From Lachnospiraceae bacterium (GTDB lineage Bacteria > Bacillota > Clostridia > Lachnospirales > Lachnospiraceae): DNA of 64,000 nucleotides. The stretch lies in contig JAJQBQ010000010.1 in assembly GCA_021203205.1 (NCBI GenBank), positions 1 to 64,000 on the forward strand. Direction: 5' to 3'. The position numbers and the translations under genes are program-made. The notes beneath the pieces were generated by a model, which was not told the origin of the DNA, ran no database searches, and worked only from the letters and a program-made list of their open reading frames with translations. Shown in pieces: positions 18,545 through 28,149 of the stretch (position 1 is its first letter; each line of letters opens with the position of its first letter).

Positions 18545-20146
18545 ATGGCTTTGAATTATGAGGCGTGTGTAGAATATCTTTATAAAATTCCGAGGTTTAC
18601 AAAGAAAGCGCCGCTGTCCCAGACGGAGGATTTTCTGGGCAGGCTCGGCGTGGATCTCTCCATGCGGACCCCGAAGATCATTCACGTGGCCGGGACAAAC
18701 GGGAAGGGTTCGGTGTGCGCGTATCTGGACGCGGTTTTGCGCGCGGAGGGGTACCATACGGGACTCTTTACGTCCCCGCACCTGGTGCGGCCCGAAGAGC
18801 GGATCCGCATTGACGGTAAAATGTTGTCCGAAGAGACTTTCGTGCGCTGCTTTGCGCAGGTTTATCCTGCGGCGAAGGCGATGGAGCGGGATGGCGCGGG
18901 CCATCCCGCCTTCTTTTCGTTTATGCTGGGGATGGCGATGACAGCCTTTGCCGGGGAAACCGGGGGTTCGGAAAATCGAACGCCCCTGTCAGAAAAACAG
19001 TTTGCCCGGAATCCGTCGGAAATACGGGAAAAACCGTATCCGGATTATATCATTCTGGAGACCGGTATGGGCGGACGGCTGGACAATACGAACGTGTTCC
19101 GGCACCCGGTCGTTACCGTGATTACGCGGATCGGACTCGATCATACTCAGTATTTGGGCGAGACCCGGGAGGCGATTGCGGGGGAAAAGGCGGGGATTCT
19201 CAAGCCTGGGGTGCCGGTGGTGTACCTGGAAGACCCGGTATCCGCGCCGGTCATCGAAAAGCGGGCGGAGGAACTGGGGTGTCCGTGCCGGAAGGTGGAT
19301 GCTGCGGAACTGAAAATCCTGGAAAAGGGGCGGGAGGGAATTTTGTTCTCCGTGGGAAAGAAACAGGAGGAAATCCTGCCTTCCGTGAAAAGTTTTCCGG
19401 GTAATTTCAGCTCGAATCCTGTCCCGGCGAGCGGATGTGCCCGGGGAGAGAGGGGGCTCCGGGAAAATACCGGGGCCGGGATTGTGCAAACAGAAGGAAG
19501 AGGTGCGGACGGCGAATACCGGATTCCCTTCGCCGCCGATTATCAGACGGAAAATGCCGCCCTGGCGATCCGGGCCGCAGGGGAGCTTGGCTGTTCGGAA
19601 ACAGCCATCCGGGAGGGTCTGGGGCATGCCCGCTGGCCCGGGCGCATGCAGAAAGTCGCAGACGGCTTCTACGTGGACGGCGCCCACAATGTAGACGGCG
19701 TGCGCGCATTGCTCCGGGGGCTTGACGACCTTGCCGGGAGCCGGAGCGGACGGCGCATCCTGCTGTTCGGCGCCGTGCAGGATAAGGATTATGAAGAAAT
19801 GTACCGGGAGCTGGCGGAGGGGTACCGGCCGGATCTTGTGATTTTGACAGGGCTTCATACACCGCGGGGCGTGCCAGTGGAGAAGCTTACGCAGCTGGCA
19901 TATGCGGGAGGGGAAAGCCCGGATTTTGCCGGGAAAACGGCCGGGGACGGAGACCCCGCTGTCGGAGAGCGCGGGCAATACTCCCGGGAGAAATCGAAAG
20001 GTCTGATAATAAAGAAGCAGGTGGCAGCTTTCCCGGCGGTGCGGGAAGCACTGAAATTTGCCTGCGGGGAAAAGAATCCGGAGGATTTCCTGCTCTGCGC
20101 GGGCTCGCTTTATCTCGTGGGAGAGGTGCTGGGAATTTTGCAGTAA
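18545..20146 (+). CDS. folC: Folylpolyglutamate synthase (copy 2) with three insertions
   Basis: This 533-residue Mur-ligase-family enzyme is about 100 residues longer than usual. The P-loop IHVAGTNGKGS ends at residue 56; TSPHLVRPEERIRI, ILETGMGGRLDNTNV, ITRIGLDHTQYLG, EKAGILKPG, YQTENAALA, RWPGRM, DGAHNVDG and FGAVQDKDY follow in the normal order. Extra hydrophilic segments lie at about residues 137-165, 271-327 and 454-493, each at a surface-loop position, and leave the core motifs intact. The ATG at 18545 follows GGTGGA and gives MALNYEACVEYLYKIP, the usual family start. It follows valS. With the copy next to folP, the genome has two FolC proteins; this one is the more likely polyglutamylase, but that is a guess from context. 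Confidence 0.9.
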   Translation: MALNYEACVEYLYKIPRFTKKAPLSQTEDFLGRLGVDLSMRTPKIIHVAGTNGKGSVCAYLDAVLRAEGYHTGLFTSPHLVRPEERIRIDGKMLSEETFVRCFAQVYPAAKAMERDGAGHPAFFSFMLGMAMTAFAGETGGSENRTPLSEKQFARNPSEIREKPYPDYIILETGMGGRLDNTNVFRHPVVTVITRIGLDHTQYLGETREAIAGEKAGILKPGVPVVYLEDPVSAPVIEKRAEELGCPCRKVDAAELKILEKGREGILFSVGKKQEEILPSVKSFPGNFSSNPVPASGCARGERGLRENTGAGIVQTEGRGADGEYRIPFAADYQTENAALAIRAAGELGCSETAIREGLGHARWPGRMQKVADGFYVDGAHNVDGVRALLRGLDDLAGSRSGRRILLFGAVQDKDYEEMYRELAEGYRPDLVILTGLHTPRGVPVEKLTQLAYAGGESPDFAGKTAGDGDPAVGERGQYSREKSKGLIIKKQVAAFPAVREALKFACGEKNPEDFLLCAGSLYLVGEVLGILQ

Positions 20147-20176
20147 TTAATTTTATCATAACGAGGGAAATACACC

Positions 20177-20989
20177 ATGAACAGGAAAGCAAAGAAACTG
20201 GCGAAAACCGGAGCGGCGCTTACGGGGGCTTACTTTGCGGCGATTATGCCGCGCCTGGCGAACCGCCCGGAACCGATGCCGAAGGTATATTACGCGCACC
20301 GGGGGCTGCACGACAACGGCGGCGACGCTCCCGAAAACACGCTGGCGGCCTTTCAAAAGGCGGTGGATGCGGGGTACGGCATCGAACTGGACGTGCAGCT
20401 TGCCCGGGACGGGCATGTGGTCGTAGCCCACGACATGCACTTAAAAAGAAACTGCGGCATCGAAAAAAATATCTGTCAGGCGACGTACGGGGAGCTGCAG
20501 CAGTACCCCGTTTTCGGTTCTGACCAGCGCATACCGCTGTTTGAGGATGTCCTGAAACTTGTGGACGGGCGCGTGCCGCTCATCGTGGAGTATAAATCCG
20601 AGTTCAGCGTAAGAGAGCTCTGCCGGAAGACGGATGCTCTGCTGCAAAAATACACCGGTGTTTACTGCATCGAATCCTTCGATCCCAGGGTACTGCTCTG
20701 GTACCGGGCAAACCGCCCGAAAATCTGCCGCGGGCAGCTTTCCTTCAATTATCAGAAAGAAAAGAAGTACGAGCCGCCGTATTTTGCCATGCGGCACCTG
20801 CTCACCGACATCTTTACCGCGCCGGACTTTATCGCCTACGACTGTACGGATAAAAAAGCGGTTTCCCTGGTCCTGTGCCGGAAACTCTACCGCTGTCCGG
20901 CTTTTGCCTGGACGGTGAAGAGCGCCGAAGAGCTGAAGGAAGTGCGGCCGTATTTTGACTATTTCATTTTTGAGGGGTTCCGGCCGTGA
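20177..20989 (+). CDS. Glycerophosphodiester phosphodiesterase family protein
   Basis: The enzyme family hydrolyses glycerophosphodiesters to glycerol-3-phosphate and an alcohol. The 270-residue protein begins with a basic stretch and a hydrophobic segment at about residues 11-25, so it is probably membrane-anchored. The TIM-barrel core is complete: AHRGLHD with the first catalytic His, APENTLAAF with the metal-binding Glu, GIELDVQLARDG, VVAHDMHLKR with the second catalytic His, VPLIVEYKSEF, CIESFDP and FAWTVKS. It has GAGGGAAATACACC upstream of the ATG. It stands 30 bp after folC and is followed by a 460-bp gap, so it may end the valS-folC transcript. Confidence 0.9.
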   Translation: MNRKAKKLAKTGAALTGAYFAAIMPRLANRPEPMPKVYYAHRGLHDNGGDAPENTLAAFQKAVDAGYGIELDVQLARDGHVVVAHDMHLKRNCGIEKNICQATYGELQQYPVFGSDQRIPLFEDVLKLVDGRVPLIVEYKSEFSVRELCRKTDALLQKYTGVYCIESFDPRVLLWYRANRPKICRGQLSFNYQKEKKYEPPYFAMRHLLTDIFTAPDFIAYDCTDKKAVSLVLCRKLYRCPAFAWTVKSAEELKEVRPYFDYFIFEGFRP

Positions 20990-21450
20990 CGGATGATTCA
21001 CACACGGAAACAGCTTCGCGGACGGACCGGTCTGAACGGATAGAATTTTTAAGAATCATATTCCGGAACTTTACATGACACGGAAAAACTTCTGCCGATC
21101 CGGGCTGTCCTGTGCTTTGCGGTTCGAAAAGCGTAAGGAAAAACCGGTATCCTCGAGGCAGACCGTGAATTGTAACCTGAATTATAAGAAAAACGGTTGA
21201 ATTCCTTAGGATTTGATAGTAAAATGAAACGGATTGTGCATAAGATGATATCGGGGGCACAGGTCTGCGGGGAAGGATTCGCCGGATTCCCGGGGGCGGG
21301 ATCGCAGTGATAAAATGACACAAGGGATAAAAGGTCAGGAATGGAACGTTTATGATCCGATTCATGACCTTGGGGGTCGTAGTGTCATGCCCTTTTGTCG
21401 CTAGAATCAAAAATGAAAAGGCCGCAAAATGCGGCGGAGAGAGGTGAAGC
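20990..21450. other. Gap before uppP with a candidate promoter
   Basis: No gene is supported. TTGAAT at 21197-21202 and TAAAAT at 21220-21225, with 17-nt spacing, form a candidate promoter for uppP, leaving an untranslated leader of about 220 nt. Short GC-rich inverted repeats occur near 21421-21433 (GCCGCAAAATGCGGC), just before the ribosome binding site. I see no known riboswitch. Confidence 0.4.
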
Positions 21451-22323
21451 ATGAGTTTACTGCAATCTATTTTTCTCGGAATTGTCCAGGGATTGACGGA
21501 ATTTCTGCCGGTGTCCAGTTCCGGGCATCTGGCGATCTTTCAGGTACTGTTCGGAATGGAAGAAGTTCCGGCATCCTTCGATGTAATGCTGCACGTCGGC
21601 ACACTCGCCGCCGTCTTTATCTGCTACTGGAGTGATATCTGGAAGCTCATCAAACACGGCTTTCTCATGCTACGCGATGCGACCGTGAACTGCATCGTCT
21701 GGGTGCTGCATAAGGTCGGAAAAGAGGACTATGAATACCGCCGGGTCATTTCCAACAGTTACCGCAAATTCGCGCTGATGATCATCGTCTCGACCATTCC
21801 GACCGGCATTATCGGCATTCTGATCGAGGATGTGAGCGATTACGCGGCGACGACACTGATCTTCCCGGGCATCTGCCTGCTGATCACAGGGGTAATTTTG
21901 CAGATCTCCGACCGGATCGCGGCGGGCAAAAAGACGGCAAAGACGGCTACATACACGAACGCGTTTATTATCGGCATTGCTCAGGGGCTGGCGGTGCTGC
22001 CGGGGCTTTCCAGGTCCGGCCTGACAATCACCTGCTGCCAGCTGAACCAGTTCGAGCGAAAATTTGCGGTAAAGTACGCCTTTATCATGTCGATCCCGGC
22101 GATCCTGGGGGCGGCGATCTTAAAGCTGCCGGATGCGCTCGCCGAGCAGGTGACGGCTGCGCAGGGGGCAAATTATCTGGTCGGCATCATCGTGGCCGCC
22201 GTGGTGGGATTTTTCTGCATTAAGTATATGTTAAAAATCATCAGCAACCGGGGATTCCGCTATTTCTCCTGGTACTGCTTTGCGGTCGGGATTATCGCGA
22301 TTGTAGCGGGGATCGTGAGATAA
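21451..22323 (+). CDS. uppP: Undecaprenyl-diphosphate phosphatase (UppP/BacA)
   Basis: UppP removes a phosphate from undecaprenyl diphosphate at the membrane, recycling the lipid carrier for peptidoglycan and other surface polymers; overexpression gives bacitracin resistance. The 290-residue protein has the two signature regions, GLTEFLPVSSSGHL (residues 11-24) and LAVLPGLSRSGLTI (about 180-193), with about eight hydrophobic segments. An insert of about 20 residues around RDATVNCIVWVLHKVGKEDYEYR, between membrane segments 2 and 3, is a common feature of clostridial members. GGAGAGAGGTG precedes the ATG. The last 52 bp of its coding sequence region are duplicated just downstream. Confidence 0.95.
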   Translation: MSLLQSIFLGIVQGLTEFLPVSSSGHLAIFQVLFGMEEVPASFDVMLHVGTLAAVFICYWSDIWKLIKHGFLMLRDATVNCIVWVLHKVGKEDYEYRRVISNSYRKFALMIIVSTIPTGIIGILIEDVSDYAATTLIFPGICLLITGVILQISDRIAAGKKTAKTATYTNAFIIGIAQGLAVLPGLSRSGLTITCCQLNQFERKFAVKYAFIMSIPAILGAAILKLPDALAEQVTAAQGANYLVGIIVAAVVGFFCIKYMLKIISNRGFRYFSWYCFAVGIIAIVAGIVR

Positions 22324-22379
22324 TTTTCTGATACTGTTTTGCGGTCGGAATGATTGCGATCATAGCGGGGATCGTGAGA
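22269..22379. repeat. Diverged duplication of the 3' end of uppP
   Basis: 22269-22320, the final codons of uppP, and 22328-22379, beyond the stop, align over 52 bp with 7 mismatches and no gap (offset 59 bp). The second copy is not translated. It is a direct view of a tandem duplication that has begun to drift. Confidence 0.9.
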
Positions 22380-22469
22380 CAGGAGAGAAATTTGCCGATA
22401 CGGGGACGGCGATGAGAAGCGTAACGTTGCATCACATATCGGAGAATAGATAGATTCAGGAGGGGAGAT

Positions 22470-25400
22470 TTGGCTGCGCGAAAGGGAAGTACGGGGACTT
22501 CCGCGGGAGGTTCCGGGAAAAGTAATACAAAAAAAAGCACAGCGGCAAAGAAAACTTCAGGCACCGGAAAGAAGACATCAGGCACGGCAAAGAAGGCATC
22601 TGCCGGCAGCAGCCGTAAAACGCAGACGAAGAGCGGTACCGCCGGCCGAAGCAGCGCGAAGCGCACAGCCGGAGGCGCGGGACGGAAAAACACGGCAGGG
22701 GAGCAGAACGGTTCCGGCGTGCGCAGCGAAATCAGCATTCTGACAGCGCTGGCGCTGACGCTCTTCGGAACGCTGAGCGTATTCGGTCTGTGCGGCAGCG
22801 CGGGAGCGGTGGTTCGGGATTTCCTGTACGGCGTGTTTGGAATTCTGGCCTGTGTCGTGCCGCTGCTGTTTTTTCTGGCTGTCATGTTTTTTGTCTCAAA
22901 TCTGGGCAACGGGAAGGCCATGGGAAAGCTTCTGGCAGGCCTTTTGATTGTGCCGGATCTGTGCGGGCTGATTCAGCTGATTGTCTCTCCTCATGCGACG
23001 GGTGAGACGTTAAAAGAACTATACGCGTCGGGAACCGGCGGCGGCTGGCTGGGCGGCGCGGTGAAGCAGGGGCTCTGCAGTGTCTTTGATGTGGTAGGGG
23101 CATATCTGATTCTGGTTTTGATCCTGCTGATCTGCCTTGTTGTGATCACCGAAAAATCCCTCACGCGCTGGCTGCGGGCGGCGGGAGAACAGATTCTGGG
23201 GCGTGCCAGGGATGATTACGACTACCGGGTGGAGCAAAATGAAGAAAACCGTGCGCGGAACGAGGAGAAAAAAGAAGAGCAGCGCATTCAGAGAGAAGAG
23301 CGCCGCAGGCTGGCGGAGGAGCGTCGCAGGCAGGAAGAGGAACGCCGCGAAGAGCGACGCAGACAGGAGGAAGAGCACCGCAGACGCACGGACCATAAAG
23401 TGCGGGGCGTGGAGATCCGGGATAATACGGTCATCGGGGAAACCGGCACGGAGGATGCGGCAGGCCGCGCCGCAGGCGGCGGAAATGACCGCGTGACGGC
23501 TCATGCTGCGGGAGACGAAACCGGCGGCATGAGGAGTCGCTCTGAGGACAGTGAAACCGACGGTCGGAGAGGCCACGCCGCAGACAGTGAAACTGACGGC
23601 AGTCGGAAGGGCCGTGCCGGGGACAGTGAGACCGACAGCCGGAAGGGCCGCGCCGCGGACAGTGAGACTGACGACAGTCGGAAAGGTCGCGCTGCGGACA
23701 GTGAGACTGACGACAACCGGAAAGTTCACGTCTGGGATCGCGAGCCAGAAGGCGCGGCCGACCGCGTGACGGATTCTGAAAACGGCAGCCGTGCCGGGGA
23801 CGGAAGAATCGATCGCCGGTCACCGCCGGAGAATCCGGCGGAGGATCCGGCGGAGGACGCCGCCGTGGAGTGGTGGAATCCCCATGAAACGGAGGAGCCT
23901 GTTCCGGAGGATGTGATCGACCGGCTGGAGCGGGAACTGAAGTATGTGGAAGGATCCGAACCGGAGAGCGACCGAAACGGATTTCGAGACGGGCAGGATA
24001 CCCCGGGCGATGAGAGTGCCGGACAGCAGACCGGTTTGGTGAAAGAAGAACCGGAGGATGAAGACCGGGACGGTTTCTCCGACGGCGTTCGTCGACTTGA
24101 CTTCATGCAGGAGCGCGTGAACCGTCGGATGAAAGAGTTTGAGACGGTGAAGGCCGATGATGCAGAGGGAGAAAACATTTCGCAGTCCGAATTCTCAGCG
24201 GAAAGCGACCATAACATCGGAGAAAGAACAGAAACAGATAATTTTACCGACAGAAGAGCGGAAGCGGAGATACCCTCAGACACGGCAGCAGCGGCAGAGG
24301 CATCCATTGGTGTGAGAACCGAAGAAGAGGCGTCCGCCGGTGTGAGAACCGGGCCAGAGACATTCGCAGGTACAAAAACCGGGACAGAGGCGTCCGCCGG
24401 TGTGAGAACCGGGACTGAGACACCTGCAGGTGCGAAAACGAGTGCAGAAGTATCTTCCGGCAGGAAAAACGGAACCGGGTTACCCGGCAGTTCGAAGGTC
24501 GGAACCGGAACATCTTCCGGAACAAAAACAGGGGCGGGCACGGATGTCTCCGGGGCGGCCCCCAGGGTTTTGCAGTACCGAAAGCCGCCGACCTCTCTTC
24601 TGACCGCCGGAGGAAGATCCGAGCGGGATTCACAGGCCGAGCTAAACCGTGTGGCGGATAAGCTTCAGGACACGCTGAAACGCTTCGGGGTCAATGTCAC
24701 GATCACGGATGTGAGCCGTGGCCCCTCCGTCACCAGATACGAGCTCCTGCCGGAGGCGGGAACCAGAGTAAACCGCATCACATCCCTGTCGGACGACATC
24801 AAGCTGGCGCTCGCCGCCACGGACATCCGCATCGAGGCGCCGATTCCGGGCAAATCCGCCATCGGCATCGAGGTGCCGAACCGGCGGCGGGAGACCGTAT
24901 ATCTGAAGGATCTGGTGGAGTCCGGAGAGCTGAAAGGGCATCCCTCGAAGATCGCCTTTGCGGCAGGCAAGGACATCGCGGGAAAGGTGATCGTGGCGGA
25001 TATCGCAAAGATGCCGCATATGCTCATTGCCGGTACAACCGGCTCCGGAAAATCCGTGTTTACCAACTCCATCATCATGACGATCCTCTTTCGCGCAACG
25101 CCGGAGGAAGTGAAGCTCATCATCATCGACCCGAAGGTCGTGGAGTTCGGCATATACAATGGCATTCCGCACCTGATGACGCCGGTCGTGACGGATCCGC
25201 GCAAGGCCGCGGAGGCGCTCAAATGGGCCACCGCCGAGATGAGCCGCCGCTACCAGACCTTCGCCAATGAGAATGTGCGTGATTTAAAGGGATATAATAA
25301 GAAAATCGAGCGGGAGCACCTGACGGACAAGGACGGCCAGCCGCTGAAAAAGCTGCCGCAGATCGTCATCATCATCGATGAGCTGGCTGACCTGATGATG

Positions 25401-26036
25401 GTGGCCGCCAAGGATGTGGAGGAGACCATCTGCCGTCTGGCGCAGCTGGCCAGAGCTGCCGGCATCCATTTGATTATCGCCACCCAGCGGCCCAGCGTGG
25501 ATGTGGTCACGGGACTCATCAAGGCGAACATCCCGTCGAGGGTGGCGCTGCTGGTGTCCTCCGGCACGGACTCCCGCACGATCATCGACATGAACGGCGC
25601 GGAAAAGCTTCTGGGCAACGGCGACATGCTCTTTGCGCCGTCCGGCTACGCGAAGCCGGTGCGCCTGCAGGGCGCGTTCGTGTCCGACGAGGAAGTCCGC
25701 AGCGTGGTGGAATTTCTGAAAAAGCAGGTGCCCGAGGGCGGCGCCTGCGATCCCACCGTGTTTGAGGAGGTCGAGACGGCGGAGCAGGAAGAGGCCGGGG
25801 AGAACCGAAACGAACAGGACGAACTCTTCGCAGACGCGGGGCGTTTCCTGATTGAGAAGAAGCGTGCGTCCGTAAGCCTTTTGCAGCGAAAATTCCGGGT
25901 CGGTTTCAACCGCGCGGCGCGCATCATCGACCAGCTCGAGGAAGCCGGCGTGGTCGGCGAAGAGCTGGGGACGAAACCGAGAAATGTACTTATGACATTG
26001 GAAGAATTTGAGGAACTTCTGAAGACGCAGGGATAG
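22470..26036 (+). CDS. ftsK: FtsK/SpoIIIE DNA translocase with an expanded repetitive linker
   Basis: FtsK/SpoIIIE pumps DNA through the closing septum in division or sporulation. The 1188-residue protein has a Ser/Thr/Lys/Gly-rich cytoplasmic start (residues 1-85), four predicted membrane segments between about 87 and 230, a very long linker (about 240-700), then the motor: an alpha domain, the Walker A GTTGSGKS near residue 855, LIIIDPKVVEF, the Walker B IVIIIDELADLM, and ATQRPSVDVVTG. It ends in a winged-helix gamma domain (RASVSLLQRKFRVGFNRAARII) that reads polar DNA motifs. The linker is much longer than in B. subtilis SpoIIIE (787 residues in all) and holds an Arg/Glu helix and two sets of tandem repeats. 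The start is TTG behind AGGAGGGGAG. Confidence 0.95.
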   Translation: MAARKGSTGTSAGGSGKSNTKKSTAAKKTSGTGKKTSGTAKKASAGSSRKTQTKSGTAGRSSAKRTAGGAGRKNTAGEQNGSGVRSEISILTALALTLFGTLSVFGLCGSAGAVVRDFLYGVFGILACVVPLLFFLAVMFFVSNLGNGKAMGKLLAGLLIVPDLCGLIQLIVSPHATGETLKELYASGTGGGWLGGAVKQGLCSVFDVVGAYLILVLILLICLVVITEKSLTRWLRAAGEQILGRARDDYDYRVEQNEENRARNEEKKEEQRIQREERRRLAEERRRQEEERREERRRQEEEHRRRTDHKVRGVEIRDNTVIGETGTEDAAGRAAGGGNDRVTAHAAGDETGGMRSRSEDSETDGRRGHAADSETDGSRKGRAGDSETDSRKGRAADSETDDSRKGRAADSETDDNRKVHVWDREPEGAADRVTDSENGSRAGDGRIDRRSPPENPAEDPAEDAAVEWWNPHETEEPVPEDVIDRLERELKYVEGSEPESDRNGFRDGQDTPGDESAGQQTGLVKEEPEDEDRDGFSDGVRRLDFMQERVNRRMKEFETVKADDAEGENISQSEFSAESDHNIGERTETDNFTDRRAEAEIPSDTAAAAEASIGVRTEEEASAGVRTGPETFAGTKTGTEASAGVRTGTETPAGAKTSAEVSSGRKNGTGLPGSSKVGTGTSSGTKTGAGTDVSGAAPRVLQYRKPPTSLLTAGGRSERDSQAELNRVADKLQDTLKRFGVNVTITDVSRGPSVTRYELLPEAGTRVNRITSLSDDIKLALAATDIRIEAPIPGKSAIGIEVPNRRRETVYLKDLVESGELKGHPSKIAFAAGKDIAGKVIVADIAKMPHMLIAGTTGSGKSVFTNSIIMTILFRATPEEVKLIIIDPKVVEFGIYNGIPHLMTPVVTDPRKAAEALKWATAEMSRRYQTFANENVRDLKGYNKKIEREHLTDKDGQPLKKLPQIVIIIDELADLMMVAAKDVEETICRLAQLARAAGIHLIIATQRPSVDVVTGLIKANIPSRVALLVSSGTDSRTIIDMNGAEKLLGNGDMLFAPSGYAKPVRLQGAFVSDEEVRSVVEFLKKQVPEGGACDPTVFEEVETAEQEEAGENRNEQDELFADAGRFLIEKKRASVSLLQRKFRVGFNRAARIIDQLEEAGVVGEELGTKPRNVLMTLEEFEELLKTQG
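23547..23735 (+). repeat. 36/39-bp in-frame tandem repeat in the ftsK linker
   Basis: Five units start at 23547, 23583, 23622, 23658 and 23697 with lengths 36, 39, 36, 39 and 39 bp. Each encodes DSETD followed by a short basic segment (GSRKGRAG or SRKGRAA). The protein segment is residues 360-422. Confidence 0.9.
24309..24548 (+). repeat. 30-bp in-frame tandem repeat in the ftsK linker, eight copies
   Basis: Eight consecutive 30-bp units, at 24309 plus multiples of 30, encode a ten-residue unit of the type GVRTGTEASA. Copies 1-4 are close in sequence, 5-8 are increasingly diverged. The segment is residues 614-693, just before the motor domain. Confidence 0.9.
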
Positions 26037-26048
26037 AGATACTGAATC

Positions 26049-26105
26049 GTGTCAGAACAGACGCAAACGAAAAAGTGCAGTGTCAGAACGGACGCAAACG
26101 AAAAG
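26049..26105. repeat. Two 26-bp direct repeats after ftsK
   Basis: 26049-26074 and 26080-26105 are near-identical (GTGTCAGAAC-R-GACGCAAACG core), with a 31-bp period. They lie in the ftsK-fhs gap. Confidence 0.85.
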
Positions 26106-26160
26106 CGGACAAATGTAGTGTACAGTTTGCTTTGCGCGGGGCAGATGAGAAACGTTCGCC

Positions 26161-26184
26161 GGAAATCTTTTGTGGAAGATTTCC
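26161..26184. other. Perfect 9-bp hairpin in the fhs leader
   Basis: GGAAATCTT and AAGATTTCC enclose TTGTGG about 30 bp ahead of the fhs start. No T-run follows, so it is not a terminator; it may be an RNA leader hairpin. Confidence 0.4.
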
Positions 26185-26214
26185 GACTGAAAATAAGAAA
26201 AAATGAGGTGTGTT

Positions 26215-27891
26215 ATGGCTGAAGTAAAAACAGATATCCAGATTGCCCAGGAGGCAGAGTTGTACCCGATCGGTGAGGTGGCAAAGCAGCTGTCACTCTC
26301 GGCGGACGATCTTGAGTTCTACGGACGTTACAAGGCGAAAATTTCAGAGGACTGCCTGAACCGGTTGCATGAGCGGGAGGACGGCAAGCTGATCCTGGTG
26401 ACGGCCATCAACCCGACCCCGGCGGGAGAGGGGAAGACTACCGTGACCGTGGGGCTCGGCGAAGCCTTCGGCAGGCTCGGAAAGAAGGCGGTCATCGCGC
26501 TGAGGGAGCCTTCGCTGGGACCGTGCTTCGGCATCAAGGGCGGCGCCGCAGGCGGCGGCTACGCGCAGGTGGTGCCCATGGAGGACTTAAACCTGCACTT
26601 TACCGGCGATTTTCACGCTGTCACATCGGCCAACAATCTTCTGGCCGCGCTGATCGACAACCACATTCAGCAGGGAAACGCTTTAGGCATCGACCCAAGG
26701 CAGATCGTCTGGAAGCGCTGCATGGACATGAATGACCGGGTGCTGCGCAATGTGGTGGTAGGCCTGGGCGCAAAGGGCGACGGTACGGTGCGCGAGGATC
26801 ATTTCGTCATCACGGCGGCCTCTGAGATTATGGCCATCCTCTGCCTCGCCCGGGATATGGACGACTTAAAGCGCAGGCTCGGGGAGATCATCGTAGCCTA
26901 CGACTACAACGGCAAGACGGTCCGGGCCTGCCAGCTGGGCGCGGTGGGTGCCATGGCGGCGCTCTTAAAGGACGCGCTGCAGCCCAACCTGATCCAGACA
27001 CTCGAACACACCCCGGCGCTGGTGCACGGCGGTCCTTTCGCGAACATCGCCCACGGCTGCAACTCCGTGCGAGCAACGCGCGCCGCGTTAAAGATGGCGG
27101 ACTATGTCATCACCGAGGCCGGATTCGGCGCGGATCTGGGCGCGGAGAAGTTCTTTGACATCAAATGCCGCCAGGCTGGACTTGCGCCGTCGGCGGTGGT
27201 GATCGTCGCCACCGTGCGGGCCTTAAAGTACAACGGCGGCGTGGCGAAGGCGGATCTGGGCATCGAAAATATCGCTGCCCTGGAGCGGGGCATTTGCAAT
27301 CTGGAAAAGCATATCGAAAACGTGCGCAAGTACGGCGTGCCGATCATCGTGACGCTGAACGCCTTCCTCACGGACACGGAAGAGGAGATCAGCTTCGTTC
27401 GCCGGTTCTGCGAAGAGCGGGGCTGTGAATTCGAGATCGCCGAGGTCTGGGAGAAAGGCGGCGAGGGCGGCGTCCCGCTGGCGGAAAAGATCATCCGGAC
27501 AATCGAGACGAAACCTGCGGAATTCAGGCTTTTATATGAGGACAGTCTGTCGCTGGAGGAAAAGATTAAGACTGTGGCGACGCAGATTTACGGCGCGGAC
27601 GGCGTGACCTTCTCCGCTCCGGCAAAGAAGGAACTGGAAAAACTCACCGCCTTAGGCTACGGAAACCTTCCGGTTTGCATGGCGAAGACCCAGTATTCCC
27701 TTTCGGACGATGCCGCGAAGCTCGGCCGACCGGCGAATTTCACGGTCAATGTGCGCGAAGTCTACATCGCGGCGGGCGCGGGATTCGTGGTGGCCTTAAC
27801 CGGCAGCATTATGACCATGCCGGGACTGCCGAAGCACCCGGCGGCGTTGGATATCGACGTGAAGGACGGCGTGATTACGGGGCTGTTCTGA
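26215..27891 (+). CDS. fhs: Formate-tetrahydrofolate ligase
   Basis: Fhs joins formate to tetrahydrofolate using ATP, giving 10-formyl-THF for purines and for Met-tRNA formylation, and is the entry step of the methyl branch in acetogens. The 558-residue length is normal. Visible motifs are [17 protein letters not shown] (P-loop), [64 protein letters not shown], and [15 protein letters not shown] at the C-terminus. The ATG at 26215 has GAGGTG 4 nt upstream; an ATG at 26203 in frame overlaps it. folD follows after a gap filled by tandem repeats, so a one-carbon unit with folD, and functionally with fmt, is likely. Confidence 0.97.
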   Translation: MAEVKTDIQIAQEAELYPIGEVAKQLSLSADDLEFYGRYKAKISEDCLNRLHEREDGKLILVTAINPTPAGEGKTTVTVGLGEAFGRLGKKAVIALREPSLGPCFGIKGGAAGGGYAQVVPMEDLNLHFTGDFHAVTSANNLLAALIDNHIQQGNALGIDPRQIVWKRCMDMNDRVLRNVVVGLGAKGDGTVREDHFVITAASEIMAILCLARDMDDLKRRLGEIIVAYDYNGKTVRACQLGAVGAMAALLKDALQPNLIQTLEHTPALVHGGPFANIAHGCNSVRATRAALKMADYVITEAGFGADLGAEKFFDIKCRQAGLAPSAVVIVATVRALKYNGGVAKADLGIENIAALERGICNLEKHIENVRKYGVPIIVTLNAFLTDTEEEISFVRRFCEERGCEFEIAEVWEKGGEGGVPLAEKIIRTIETKPAEFRLLYEDSLSLEEKIKTVATQIYGADGVTFSAPAKKELEKLTALGYGNLPVCMAKTQYSLSDDAAKLGRPANFTVNVREVYIAAGAGFVVALTGSIMTMPGLPKHPAALDIDVKDGVITGLF

Positions 27892-27907
27892 TGACGGGAC
27901 AGAAAAT

Positions 27908-28118
27908 GAATATCTGTGATCTGAAAAAGGAACCGTGAAAATGAACATCTCTGGTTTTGAAAAAGAAATCGGGAAATGAATAACTCTGATTTCGGGAAAG
28001 GGATCGGGAGTCGAATAACTCTGATTTCGGAAAAAGGAAGCGGGAGTTGGATATTCCTGATTTCGGAAAGGGAACCGGGAGTCGAATAAATCTGATTTCA
28101 AACAAAGAGAACAGAAAC
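27908..28118. repeat. 35-bp tandem array between fhs and folD, six units
   Basis: Units start at 27908, 27943, 27978, 28013, 28049 and 28084 and are 35 bp long (the fourth is 36). The consensus is roughly GAATAACTCTGATTTCGGAA followed by AAGGAACCGGGAGTC. Copies 3-5 are the closest, outer copies are more diverged. There is no unique spacer between units and no open frame through the array. Confidence 0.92.
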
Positions 28119-28149
28119 TTAAAATAGATGATGAAAAATGAGGACAGAT

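Noticed and set aside
27908-28118. CRISPR array
   Set aside because: The 35-bp units are contiguous and all related; there are no unique spacers and no cas genes.
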